Positions 20,718 to 30,701 of a stretch of DNA of 64,000 nt are shown here, piece by piece. Origin of the DNA: Chitinophaga pinensis (GTDB lineage: Bacteria > Bacteroidota > Bacteroidia > Chitinophagales > Chitinophagaceae). The DNA lies in the NCBI GenBank assembly GCA_945874755.1, contig CAMCHR010000001.1, forward strand, positions 23,914 through 87,913. The letters are read 5' to 3'. The notes beneath the pieces were generated by a model, which was not told the origin of the DNA, searched no databases, and worked only from the letters and a program-made list of their open reading frames with translations. A program made the position numbers and the translations under genes. How positions within the stretch are numbered: position 1 is the stretch's first letter; each line of letters starts with the position of its first letter.

Positions 20718-21163
20718 TTAATCTTCGTGTGTTTTCATATCTGCATCGCTCCATAATTCCTCCAATTTATAAAAACCACGTGCTTCTGGGTGCATCACAT
20801 GAACCACTACATTGATATAATCAATGAGCAACCATTGTCCTCCTTGCTTTCCCTCTGATTTATACGGAAGATCGTCACACTTATGCTTTACCTCATAGTC
20901 GATATAATCGGCAATGGCTTTTAACTGTGTGGTGTTACTTGCTTCACAAATAATGAAAAAATCTGCTGCTGCCTCATGAACTTTTTTCAGGTCAAGGCTA
21001 ATTACATTTTCACCTTTTTTATCCAAAATAGCCTGTATAATGGTTTTGAAAATTTTAGAGCTACGAGTGAGCCTGGTAACCGTGTTTTTTTTACGGTCAT
21101 TTAAAGAAGAAAGGTGTTCCAATGCGCTTATTTTTAATGTGTTAAATCCTGTTTCTAAACTAA
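20718..21163 (-). CDS. rsfS: Ribosomal silencing factor RsfS (start uncertain, drawn from the presumed promoter)
   Basis: IQAILDKKGENVISLDLKKVHEAAADFFIICEASNTTQLKAIADYI...VVHVMHPEARGFYKLEELWSDA. ORF-track start at 21221 overlaps birA and is probably too long. Confidence 0.88.
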
Positions 21164-21168
21164 CTTTA

Positions 21169-21176
21169 CAAAAATA
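21169..21176 (-). promoter_or_regulatory. Candidate -7 box (TATTTTTG) for rsfS
   Basis: Exact TAnnTTTG on the minus strand inside the 5' part of the extended rsfS ORF. Confidence 0.4.
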
Positions 21177-21184
21177 GCAATTCT

Positions 21185-21844
21185 TTGTCACCTGCCACAC
21201 CAAATATCCTATTAGGCGCACCGTTGATAGAACTGTCTACCATAGATAGTACCAATATCTATGCCATGGCCCAAATCAAGGCGGGTTTAGCCAAGTCTGG
21301 CAGTTGTTTTAGGGCAGATTTTCAAACCCAAGGAAAAGGACAACATGGACGTGTTTGGGAGAGTTCCAAGGGGCAAAACATCCTTTGTAGCTATATATTG
21401 GAGTTAGAAAAGCTGGATGCACTCAAAAAATGGGCACCAACGGACCAAATTGGGTTTTCGGCAGCCATTGCATTAGGCGCCAGGGCCTTTTTTGCAGCAT
21501 TTGCAGGGTCCGAAACAAAAATCAAAAAGCCAAACGATATCTATTTTCGTGACAGAAAGGCAGGGGGCATCCTCATAGAAAACCTGGTCAGAGGCAAAGA
21601 ATGGACTTGGACGGTGATAGGCATTGGCATGAATATCAACCAAACTGCTTTTTCATCGGCAGCAGTGAATAGCGTATCCTCAAATCCTATTTCTTTGCAA
21701 GAGATAAGCAATCAAAGTTGGGATGTAAAAAAAATGCAACAGCATTTAAGTGAAGCATTAACGACTGCGATTCAAAATTGGTTAACAGAGGGCGATGAAA
21801 AAACCATTGAAGCATTGAATGCTTTATGTATTGAAATAAAATAA
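21185..21844 (+). CDS. birA: Biotin--[acetyl-CoA-carboxylase] ligase (TTG start)
   Basis: STIDSTNIYAMAQI, QTQGKGQHGRVWESSKGQNI, KKPNDIYFRDRKAGGILIEN. Confidence 0.93.
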   Translation: MSPATPNILLGAPLIELSTIDSTNIYAMAQIKAGLAKSGSCFRADFQTQGKGQHGRVWESSKGQNILCSYILELEKLDALKKWAPTDQIGFSAAIALGARAFFAAFAGSETKIKKPNDIYFRDRKAGGILIENLVRGKEWTWTVIGIGMNINQTAFSSAAVNSVSSNPISLQEISNQSWDVKKMQQHLSEALTTAIQNWLTEGDEKTIEALNALCIEIK

Positions 21845-21856
21845 TAAAAAATAGTC

Positions 21857-22957
21857 GTGAAAATTAGTCACGAAATTAATAGCTACTTAAAAAATAATAA
21901 TGTAAATATGAATATAAAATTAACCGAACATTCTAAAGGAGGAGGCTGTGGTTGTAAAATTTCACCCGCTATTCTTTCTGAAATATTAGCTGCACATAAT
22001 GTAGGTGCAAAAACCAATGTTAAAAATTTACTAGTAGGTAACGATAGTAGAGATGACGCTGCAGTGTATCAGCTAGATGAAAAAATGGCGATGATTAGTA
22101 CGACCGATTTTTTTATGCCGATTGTGGATGATGCATTTGCGTTTGGACAAATTGCTGCAGCGAATGCCATTAGTGATGTGTATGCCATGGGAGGCAAACC
22201 CATTTTTGCATTGGCTGTATTGGGCTGGCCCTTAGCTACACTGCCTGCTAGCGAAGCTGCCAAAGTAATGGAGGGTGCGCGCAAAACATGTACCGAAGCG
22301 GGTATTGTCATTGCAGGCGGACATAGTATAGATAGTCAGGATCCTATTTTTGGATTAGTGGTAAACGGTTTAGTGGATATTGAAAATTTAAAAAGAAATG
22401 ATACCGCCAAGGAAGGAGATGTACTAATCTTAACAAAACCATTAGGAGTGGGGATTATGGCAACTGCACAAAAAAGAGCAGTGCTTACAGAGGAGGATTT
22501 AAATTTTTTAGTGAAACAACTCACAACAATTAATAAAGCAGGTGAAGCATTAGGAAAAATAAAAGAAGTACATGCGATGACGGATGTAACTGGTTTTGGT
22601 TTGCTTGGACATTTAACCGAGATGATGGAAGGCAGTAATTTATCCGCGTCTATTCACTATGATAAGTTACCAATTATACCAGCTGTTAGAAATTATATTG
22701 CACAAAAAACAATACCAGGGGCAACTGCTCGAAATTGGAGTTCAGTTAGTGATGGCGTGGTTTTGGGCCCTGGGGTGGATGAAGCAGAAGCCAAGTTATT
22801 ATTACCTGACCCTCAAACCAATGGAGGCTTGTTAATTGCAGTAGCCCCTAGTGCTTTAAAGGAGGTGCAAACTATTTTACAAGCAATGGGTATTGAATAT
22901 TTTAACCCAATAGGCGAATGCACGGCAGCAAAAGAAAAAAGAATATATATTGATTAA
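21857..22957 (+). CDS. selD: Selenide, water dikinase (start may be 21908)
   Basis: LTEHSKGGGCGCKISP, GNDSRDDAAVYQL, STTDFFMPIVDDAFAFGQIAAANAISDVYAMGGKP. Confidence 0.97.
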   Translation: MKISHEINSYLKNNNVNMNIKLTEHSKGGGCGCKISPAILSEILAAHNVGAKTNVKNLLVGNDSRDDAAVYQLDEKMAMISTTDFFMPIVDDAFAFGQIAAANAISDVYAMGGKPIFALAVLGWPLATLPASEAAKVMEGARKTCTEAGIVIAGGHSIDSQDPIFGLVVNGLVDIENLKRNDTAKEGDVLILTKPLGVGIMATAQKRAVLTEEDLNFLVKQLTTINKAGEALGKIKEVHAMTDVTGFGLLGHLTEMMEGSNLSASIHYDKLPIIPAVRNYIAQKTIPGATARNWSSVSDGVVLGPGVDEAEAKLLLPDPQTNGGLLIAVAPSALKEVQTILQAMGIEYFNPIGECTAAKEKRIYID

Positions 22958-23022
22958 GCTTGTGTAGAAAAAAGATAAAATAAAGTAACAAAAGAAATCT
23001 AAGTGATTGAATTAGCATATGC

Positions 23023-23466
23023 TTATTCAAAAATCAAATGCCCTTTGTTTTTGATTTGATCTGGCGTAAGTTCTGCAACCAATTGCACGCCTTTGATATT
23101 TCTTATCGTGTATAAAATGTCTTTTACTTTTTCATCTTCAATCCATTCACCACGGATCCACCAAATGAAATCCATGTGTTTTAATTCGGGTAATAAATAC
23201 TCGCCATCAAATTGATTGTGGTATACAAAATGACCAATGGTGGTATTGGGTTCATAGCCTTCATACATTGAAAAATAATAAGTTCTATTTTTTCTTTTCA
23301 ATGCAATTTCATGGTTGGGATTGAACCTGAATTCAAAACCCATATACTGATTAAGTAAAATGCAAAACTGGTAATTTTTGATAGGCGCAGTGATGCCCAA
23401 GATTCGAGAGCCCTCAAAATCTTGTTCATTGATTTCTTCTTGGTTTAAAATAATTTTTGCGCTCAC
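23023..23466 (-). CDS. IPExxxVDY-family-like protein of unknown function
   Basis: YLLPELKHMDFIWWIRG segment resembles the family motif; ~147 aa. Confidence 0.6.
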   Translation of the reverse strand: MSAKIILNQEEINEQDFEGSRILGITAPIKNYQFCILLNQYMGFEFRFNPNHEIALKRKNRTYYFSMYEGYEPNTTIGHFVYHNQFDGEYLLPELKHMDFIWWIRGEWIEDEKVKDILYTIRNIKGVQLVAELTPDQIKNKGHLIFE

Positions 23467-23507
23467 AATAATTAAAATATCAGTTGAATAAATTTACGTT
23501 TATATAT

Positions 23508-25178
23508 TTAAAAAATAATCTCCACTTTAATTTCTTCTGTGCCTCGCTTATAAATTAAAAAAGTGCTATCCCCTTTTTTGAACTTAGACAAAGTGGTCAT
23601 ATAGCTCATCACATCTATGAATTTATAGTCACCCATTTGTAATAAAATATCACCCGCTCTTAGACCTAATTTTTCACCTAATTTACCGGCAGAAGCGCCC
23701 TCAATCCTAAGCCCAGTGCCAGTATACGCGTAATCAGGCATCACGCCTAAACTCACTGTAAACTTAGTACTACGGCCCATTGCAGCTTCACGCGTTTTTA
23801 AGAAATCTAACTTACCATAGGGGTTGGTGGTTTGAATAATCCCTTGCACAAAACGTAGGATATCTTTTTGTCCAACATAATTAATTTTATCCCAATCGTC
23901 TGTTGCTTTATGATAATCTGAATGACTGCCTGTGAACATAAATAAGACTGGCATGTCTTTTCTGTAAAAACTTGCATGATCACTTGGACCAGTTCCAGCA
24001 CTATCAATGGTATATAATATAGTCGTTGGTGTCTTAGTAATAATTTCGGACCACTTACTAGAAGTACCATATCCACCTAAGCTCATTTTTTTTGTGGCAT
24101 CATACCTGCCCACCATGTCCATATTCACCATATAGTTAAAGTTGGTTTGAATGGTTGGATGGTCTAACCAATACTTGCTACCAATCAAACCAAGTTCTTC
24201 GGCAGAGAAATGAATAAATAAATAATTGTTTTTATTGTATTCGTTTCCTTGCTTGGATTTCTTATGTAATAATTTAGCCAATTCGATCAAAGCTCCAGTA
24301 CCACTAGCATTGTCGTCGGCGCCATTGCGTACATCATTGTTGATGTCTAGTGCATTTTTGTCTTGGTTATACCCTAAATGATCTAAGTGCGCGCCTAATA
24401 CAACTGTATGTGCTGCATTGTTATTGATATACGCCACTACATTTTTTCCTGTTCTAATTTGCGCCTCTACTACCAAATTTGATTCAATGTCAAAGGTGCC
24501 CAATGCATCATTAAAGTATTTTTTAAAACCCTCTTTAGTGATATACACCACCGGAATAGATAAAGCAGCACTGGTATCAAATTTGTTAAATTGGATATTA
24601 TCAACCAAACTACCGCTATTGTATAAGAACAATGCTTTAGCATTTTTTTGATGCATCTCGGCACTGGTTGTCTTCATCCAATCTTGTACATCAAAATGAG
24701 GATTGCTTTGTTGCTCTTCTAATACTTCTTGCAAATCTTTAAACCAAACCTGACCTGCTTCTTCTAATGCAAGGGTTGACTTTGTCTTTAAATGACCATT
24801 CAATCCAGTGGATAGGGTAAAAAAATCGGCACCAAATTCCAACGCTTGTTGATTCACTTTTAAAAATGCATTTGCACCCCATTTTTTTCCTTCATTGATA
24901 GGAAATGCCTGGACGTATCCTTCTGTCCCCATGGGCTGTAGGCCAGCGCTTTCATATTGTGCAATGATATAATTGACTGCCTTTTGTTCTCCTTCACTAC
25001 CCGCACGACGCCCTTCTAATACATCACTCGCTAAATATTGAACGTGTAATTTTAAATTTTTAATGAGTTGACGATCCCCCTTATTTTGTTTTTGGGCTAG
25101 ACCAAAAAAGGATACAAATAGAAAGAGAATAGTAATGATAGAGCGCATAGATCTTGTTTGAAGCTCAAAATTAAGCAA
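23508..25178 (-). CDS. M28 family aminopeptidase with C-terminal PDZ domain
   Basis: Signal peptide; VVLGAHLDHLGY, GADDNASGTGALIELAK, SAEELGLIGSKYW; C-terminal AGKLGEKLGLRAGDILLQMG PDZ motif. Confidence 0.94.
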   Translation of the reverse strand: MLNFELQTRSMRSIITILFLFVSFFGLAQKQNKGDRQLIKNLKLHVQYLASDVLEGRRAGSEGEQKAVNYIIAQYESAGLQPMGTEGYVQAFPINEGKKWGANAFLKVNQQALEFGADFFTLSTGLNGHLKTKSTLALEEAGQVWFKDLQEVLEEQQSNPHFDVQDWMKTTSAEMHQKNAKALFLYNSGSLVDNIQFNKFDTSAALSIPVVYITKEGFKKYFNDALGTFDIESNLVVEAQIRTGKNVVAYINNNAAHTVVLGAHLDHLGYNQDKNALDINNDVRNGADDNASGTGALIELAKLLHKKSKQGNEYNKNNYLFIHFSAEELGLIGSKYWLDHPTIQTNFNYMVNMDMVGRYDATKKMSLGGYGTSSKWSEIITKTPTTILYTIDSAGTGPSDHASFYRKDMPVLFMFTGSHSDYHKATDDWDKINYVGQKDILRFVQGIIQTTNPYGKLDFLKTREAAMGRSTKFTVSLGVMPDYAYTGTGLRIEGASAGKLGEKLGLRAGDILLQMGDYKFIDVMSYMTTLSKFKKGDSTFLIYKRGTEEIKVEIIF

Positions 25179-25298
25179 AGGGACTTAGTTTGCAGGCCAT
25201 TTCCTTGAAAAACTGCTAAAAGTCATATTTACTCAATTGTTTCAATTTCTAATTTCGTAAGTAGTCCCTATGCTTAATGGCTAGCTTTGCGACCAATC

Positions 25299-27407
25299 GT
25301 GAAAGCAGGTATACATATCGCCTTAGTGGGTAATCCCAACAGTGGAAAAAGTTCGCTTTTTAATGCCCTAACTGGTTTGCAACAAAAAGTAAGCAATTTC
25401 CCTGGGGTCACTGTAGATAAGAAAACAGGGGATCTAAAAATTGGCGTACATGAAAGTACCTTAATTGACCTGCCAGGCACCTACAGTTTTTATCCAAAAA
25501 GAGAAGACGAATGGGTAGCTTACAGAGTGTTAATGGGCGTGGATGAAGAAGTGAAAACAGATGTAATTTTATTAATTGCAGATGCAAGTAATTTAAAAAG
25601 AAATTTACTTTTCTGTAGTCAAATTATAGATTTAAAAATTCCTGTTGTGTTGGCACTCACCATGAATGACCTTGCACAAAAAAAAGGCATTAAAATTGAT
25701 ATCGCTGGACTGCAATCCGATTTAGGTATTCCAGTAGTCGCAGTGGACGCAAGAAAAAATAAAGGCTTGGGGGAATTAAAAAAAGTATTGGGCCAGATTA
25801 TTGAAACACCTCGTTCAAGAAATCAAAAAAGTTTTATTGACAATAAAAACCTTGCTCCTGCTGCCATTGAAGCATTTAAAAAAACATATCCTACACATAG
25901 TGACTATGCTGCTTTGCATTATCTGATGCACCATGAAACTTTTCCTTTGGACCAAGAAATGCAGGAAAATATAGAACAGATTGAACTTGCAACCGATTTT
26001 AACCACACCAAAACACAGGCGCAAGAAATCTTACAACGCTATCAACGCATTCAAGAGCTCATGAAAAAATGGGTGACAGAACCTGATCCAACTGCGAAGA
26101 AAAAAAGAACAGACCGTTTAGACAATATTTTATTGCACCGTGTAGGAGGATATATTATTTTATTAAGCGTTTTATTTTTATTGTTTCAGTCCGTCTTCTG
26201 GATGGCATCCTTCCCAATGGATGGCATTGAATGGATTTTTACCAATATCACAACTTATTTAAATCAAGTGTTACCAGAAGCTTGGTGGCAGGACTTATTG
26301 GTGAATGGATTTGTGGCGGGCATTGGTGGGATTGTGATTTTTGTGCCACAGATTATGATCTTATTTGGGCTCATCACTTTGCTAGAAGACACGGGCTATA
26401 TGGCTAGGATCAGTTTCTTAAGTGACAAACTCATGCGTAAAGTTGGATTGAATGGCAAGAGCGTGATGCCGATGATTAGTGGTTTTGCTTGTGCTGTGCC
26501 TGCTATTATGAGTGCTAGAAATATTGAAAATAAAAAAGAGCGCTTATTGACTATTTTAGTAACACCATTTATGAGTTGTAGTGCAAGGCTACCTGTCTAC
26601 ACTATTTTAATTTCTTTGGTGATAGACAATACCATGTATTTTGGTTTTTTAAGTTTGCAAGGATTGGTCATGATGGCACTTTATTTATTAGGTATTGTCA
26701 TGGCACTTGTAGCAAGCTTTATCCTGAAATTTTTTATTAAGATCAAAGAGAAAAGTTATTTTATTTTAGAACTACCTGTCTACCGCGCTCCACGCTGGGG
26801 TAATGTAGGGATGACGATGATACAAAAAGCAAAAATATTTGTAGTAGATGCAGGTAAAGTGATTATGATGATTAGTTTATTGTTGTGGTTCTTGAGTTCT
26901 TATGGACCAAGTGAAAAAATGGATCAGCTTAATACACAATATACATTGGCAATTAAAAGTAATCCAGCGCAAGAAGCACAATTAAAAAAACAATACAATA
27001 CCGATAAACTCGCTAATTCTTATGCTGGCTTATTGGGTAAAAAAATTGAGCCCATTATAAAGCCACTTGGTTATGATTGGAAGATTGGTATTGCGCTCAT
27101 TACATCCTTTGCAGCAAGAGAGGTATTTGTAGGCACGATGGCTACTTTATATAGTGTGGAGGAGGATAACAATAGTAGCTTAAGAGAAAAATTACGTGCC
27201 TCTGTTTGGCCTGACGGCAAACCCGTTTATAGTTTAGCCACTGCACTTTCCTTGATGGTGTTTTATGTACTTGCGATGCAATGTATGAGTACACTCGCTA
27301 TTGTGAAAAGAGAAACAGGTACTTGGAAATGGCCCACCATTCAATTTGTTATGATGACAGGACTAGCTTATCTATTAAGCTGGCTGACTTATGTGATTGC
27401 GAAGTAA
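25299..27407 (+). CDS. feoB: Ferrous iron transport protein B (GTG start at 25299 or TTG at 25287)
   Basis: GNPNSGKSSLFNALTG G1, DLPGTYSF G3, membrane core GFACAVPAIMSAR. Confidence 0.96.
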   Translation: MKAGIHIALVGNPNSGKSSLFNALTGLQQKVSNFPGVTVDKKTGDLKIGVHESTLIDLPGTYSFYPKREDEWVAYRVLMGVDEEVKTDVILLIADASNLKRNLLFCSQIIDLKIPVVLALTMNDLAQKKGIKIDIAGLQSDLGIPVVAVDARKNKGLGELKKVLGQIIETPRSRNQKSFIDNKNLAPAAIEAFKKTYPTHSDYAALHYLMHHETFPLDQEMQENIEQIELATDFNHTKTQAQEILQRYQRIQELMKKWVTEPDPTAKKKRTDRLDNILLHRVGGYIILLSVLFLLFQSVFWMASFPMDGIEWIFTNITTYLNQVLPEAWWQDLLVNGFVAGIGGIVIFVPQIMILFGLITLLEDTGYMARISFLSDKLMRKVGLNGKSVMPMISGFACAVPAIMSARNIENKKERLLTILVTPFMSCSARLPVYTILISLVIDNTMYFGFLSLQGLVMMALYLLGIVMALVASFILKFFIKIKEKSYFILELPVYRAPRWGNVGMTMIQKAKIFVVDAGKVIMMISLLLWFLSSYGPSEKMDQLNTQYTLAIKSNPAQEAQLKKQYNTDKLANSYAGLLGKKIEPIIKPLGYDWKIGIALITSFAAREVFVGTMATLYSVEEDNNSSLREKLRASVWPDGKPVYSLATALSLMVFYVLAMQCMSTLAIVKRETGTWKWPTIQFVMMTGLAYLLSWLTYVIAK

Positions 27408-27432
27408 AATTGGAACAAGAACCTACCGGAAC

Positions 27433-27897
27433 CTACCAACCAGAAATAGCTAAAATCTCGGCCGTATGGTCTTTTGTATCTGGTTTTTCAATGATATGCT
27501 GCACCATGCCAGCTTCGTCAATCAAAAAAGTGGTTCTTGAAGTGCCCATATAGGTCTTCCCCATGAACTTCTTTTGGCCCCAAAGATTGTATTTGTCTAC
27601 GATTTTCTTGTCTTCGTCTGCGATTAAAGAGAAAGGAAGCTCGTATTTATCGATGAATTTCACGTGAGAAGCCACCGAATCTACGCTGACCCCTAAAATA
27701 GCGATCCCCTTCTTAATCAATTTCTTATAATTATCACGCAAATTGCAAGCCTGGGCTGTACAACCTGGTGTATCGTCCTTTGGATAGAAGTATAAAACCA
27801 ATTTTTGCCCTTTAAAATCGGCGATTGAGACTGTTTTTCCGTGTTGATCGGCGCCTTTGAATGCTGGTGCCTTAGCCCCTTCTTTAATTACTGCCAT
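27433..27897 (-). CDS. bcp: Thioredoxin-dependent thiol peroxidase (Bcp/PrxQ)
   Basis: GQKLVLYFYPKDDTPGCTAQACNLRDNY. Confidence 0.96.
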   Translation of the reverse strand: MAVIKEGAKAPAFKGADQHGKTVSIADFKGQKLVLYFYPKDDTPGCTAQACNLRDNYKKLIKKGIAILGVSVDSVASHVKFIDKYELPFSLIADEDKKIVDKYNLWGQKKFMGKTYMGTSRTTFLIDEAGMVQHIIEKPDTKDHTAEILAISGW

Positions 27898-27981
27898 AAC
27901 ATGTTGTATTGTGGTGAAGATACGAATTAAAAAGGAGAAAATTGTTTCCCTTAAAATGGGTCGAATGCAGCCAAAAATTAA

Positions 27982-27989
27982 TAGATTTG
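27982..27989 (+). promoter_or_regulatory. Candidate -7 box (TAGATTTG) for carB
   Basis: Exact TAnnTTTG 22 bp upstream of the ATG at 28012. Confidence 0.4.
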
Positions 27990-28011
27990 CACAATTTATA
28001 TTTTTGTAGCC

Positions 28012-29658
28012 ATGCCAAGAGATATTACCATCAAATCCATTTTAATTGTAGGTTCTGGACCCATCATTATTGGACAAGCCTGCGAGTTTGACTATTCCGG
28101 ATCACAAGCCGCTCGTTCTTTGAGAGAAGAGGGTATCAAAGTGATTTTGATCAATAGCAATCCAGCTACCATCATGACCGATCCAATGATGGCGGACAAG
28201 GTTTATTTATTGCCGTTGACCATCGAAAGTATAGAGCAAATATTACAAGAAAACCAAATCGACGCAGTCTTACCCACCATGGGAGGACAAACTGCATTGA
28301 ACTTATGTAAGGAAGCGGACGAATTAGGTATCTGGGCGCAATACAATTGCAGAATGATTGGGGTGGATGTTGCTGCAATCAATACAGCAGAAGACAGAGA
28401 ATTATTTAGACAATTGATGGTGAAGATAGGAATTGCAGTAGCACCAAGTAGGGTTGCCAATAGTTTTTTAGAAGGAAAAGAATTTGCGCAAGTGATTGGC
28501 TTTCCTCTAGTAATAAGACCATCTTTTACATTAGGAGGAACAGGTGGCGGATTTGTACATGATGCAAGTGAATTAGACGCCGCATTAGAAAGAGGTTTGA
28601 AAGCATCCCCAATGCACGAAGTATTGGTAGAGAAAGCAGTGTTGGGATGGAAAGAATATGAATTAGAATTATTAAGAGACCAGGCGGATAACGTGGTCAT
28701 TATATGTACTGTAGAGAACTTAGATCCAATGGGTGTGCACACAGGAGATTCTATCACAGTCGCACCTGCAATGACATTGAGTGATACGGCTTTTCAGGAC
28801 ATGCGTAACAAAGCGATGTTGATGATGCGCAGTTTAGGTAATTTCTCTGGTGGATGTAATGTACAGTTTGCACAAAATCCAATCACAGAGGAATTGATTG
28901 CAGTGGAAATTAATCCACGTGTGTCAAGGTCATCTGCATTGGCATCCAAAGCAACAGGCTATCCTATTGCAAAGATTGCAGCAAAATTGGCGATCGGATA
29001 CCATTTAGATGAATTAAAAAATCAAATCACACAAACCACTTCTGCTTATTTTGAGCCAGCATTGGATTATGTGATTGTAAAAGTACCAAGATGGAATTTT
29101 GATAAATTCAAAGGCGCCAACGATACATTAGGATTACAAATGAAGAGTGTGGGAGAAGTGATGGCGATCGGAAGAAGCTTTACAGAAGCGATTCAAAAAG
29201 CATGTCAATCTTTAGAGAACGAAGCAATAGGATTGGGCTATTATGGTAAGAGCTTGATGAAGAACGAAGAATTGATGGAGTATATTAAGACCCCAAAATG
29301 GGATCGTATCTTCAGAATCAAAGATGCGTTGATGGGAGGCTCTACTGTAAGATCGATTGCAGCTGCCACAGGGATAGACAATTGGTTCTTATACCAAATC
29401 AGAATCATCTGTGATATAGAAAAAGAAATTGCAAAGTATGAACTTGCGAGTTTACCAACTGAGACATTGAAGGAAGCAAAGAAGCACGGATTTAGTGATT
29501 TACAAATAGCTAAAGTTTTACAAGGCAATGTATCGGATGACGAAGTGTACGAAAAAAGAAAAGCATTGGGCATTACCAGGGTATACAAAATGGTAGATAC
29601 TTGTGCTGCAGAGTTTGAAGCAAAGACGCCCTACTTCTATTCTACTTTCGAAAACTAG
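28012..29658 (+). CDS. carB: Carbamoyl-phosphate synthase large subunit, N-terminal half only (548 aa)
   Basis: MPRDITIKSILIVGSGPIIIGQACEFDYSGSQAARSLREEG through DTCAAEFEAKTPYFYSTFEN then TAG. Carboxyphosphate and oligomerization regions present; second ATP-grasp half absent. Confidence 0.93.
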   Translation: MPRDITIKSILIVGSGPIIIGQACEFDYSGSQAARSLREEGIKVILINSNPATIMTDPMMADKVYLLPLTIESIEQILQENQIDAVLPTMGGQTALNLCKEADELGIWAQYNCRMIGVDVAAINTAEDRELFRQLMVKIGIAVAPSRVANSFLEGKEFAQVIGFPLVIRPSFTLGGTGGGFVHDASELDAALERGLKASPMHEVLVEKAVLGWKEYELELLRDQADNVVIICTVENLDPMGVHTGDSITVAPAMTLSDTAFQDMRNKAMLMMRSLGNFSGGCNVQFAQNPITEELIAVEINPRVSRSSALASKATGYPIAKIAAKLAIGYHLDELKNQITQTTSAYFEPALDYVIVKVPRWNFDKFKGANDTLGLQMKSVGEVMAIGRSFTEAIQKACQSLENEAIGLGYYGKSLMKNEELMEYIKTPKWDRIFRIKDALMGGSTVRSIAAATGIDNWFLYQIRIICDIEKEIAKYELASLPTETLKEAKKHGFSDLQIAKVLQGNVSDDEVYEKRKALGITRVYKMVDTCAAEFEAKTPYFYSTFEN

Positions 29659-29732
29659 GACAAACCAAATGCATTGGATTTAAAAATTCAATGTGCTAAA
29701 AAATAATTTATTTCAAAGTACAACCTAACAAA

Positions 29733-30701
29733 ATGAACGCAAAAGATATCGTAATTCAAAACGAAAAAGAAACAAGAGCAGGATTTGGAGATGGTATTTT
29801 AGAAATTGCGAGAGAAAATAAAAACGTCGTGGTATTGACAGCAGACTTGGCTGGTTCTTTTAAATTAGGACCATTGATGAAAGAACTACCAGAGCGTTTC
29901 ATTGAAGTAGGCATTGCAGAAGCCAATATGATTGGTATTGCTGCAGGCTTAACCATTGGTGGTAAAATCCCCTATACCACTACTTTTGCTGGATTTAGCA
30001 CAGGACGCGTGTATGATCAAATTAGACAAAGCGTTGCGTACTCAGATAAGAATGTAAAAATTTGTGCATCGCATGCAGGATTGACTTTAGGAGAAGATGG
30101 TGCAACACATCAAATATTAGAAGACATTGGTTTAATGAAAATGTTACCAGGCATGACCGTGATTGTACCATGTGATTATAACCAAACCAAAGCTGCAACA
30201 AAAATGATAGCAGGCTACGAAGGTCCAGTGTACTTAAGATTCGGTCGACCAAAATGGCCCAACTTTACCAAAGAAGATGGATCTGATTTTGTCATTGGTA
30301 AGGCGCAAATTTTAGCAGAAGGAACAGATGTAACGATTGTTGCATGTGGACACCTTGTATGGAAATCGATCGAAGCAGCAAAACAACTAGAAGCAGAAGG
30401 GATTAGTGTAGAAGTCATCAACTTGCATACCATTAAACCATTTGACGAAGCAGCGATTATCAAGAGCTTACAAAAAACAGGTTGCGTGGTGACTGCCGAA
30501 GAGCACAATGTAATTGGCGGTATGGGAGACGTAGTCGCACAAGCAGCAGCTAAACATTATCCAGTACCTGTAGAATTCATTGGCACGCAAGATACTTTTG
30601 GAGAGAGTGGTACACCGAATCAATTATTAACTAAATACGGATTGGATGCAGTGAATATTGTTGCTGCTGCAAAGAAAGTGATCGCGCGACGCAAGGGCTA
30701 A
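29733..30701 (+). CDS. Transketolase C-terminal subunit (Pyr plus C-terminal domains)
   Basis: RFIEVGIAEANMIGIAAGLTIGGKIPYTTTFAGFSTGRVYDQIR, ASHAGLTLGEDGATHQ, RFGRPKWP; no N-terminal TPP domain. Confidence 0.93.
   Translation: MNAKDIVIQNEKETRAGFGDGILEIARENKNVVVLTADLAGSFKLGPLMKELPERFIEVGIAEANMIGIAAGLTIGGKIPYTTTFAGFSTGRVYDQIRQSVAYSDKNVKICASHAGLTLGEDGATHQILEDIGLMKMLPGMTVIVPCDYNQTKAATKMIAGYEGPVYLRFGRPKWPNFTKEDGSDFVIGKAQILAEGTDVTIVACGHLVWKSIEAAKQLEAEGISVEVINLHTIKPFDEAAIIKSLQKTGCVVTAEEHNVIGGMGDVVAQAAAKHYPVPVEFIGTQDTFGESGTPNQLLTKYGLDAVNIVAAAKKVIARRKG

Noticed and set aside
25282-25289. TAGCTTTG as the feoB promoter
   Set aside because: Exact -7 match but overlaps the alternative TTG start and lacks a convincing -33 element; kept only as a hint that GTG 25299 is the start.
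28203-28757. 184-aa minus-strand ORF
   Set aside because: Antisense to carB with no recognisable domain; shadow ORF.
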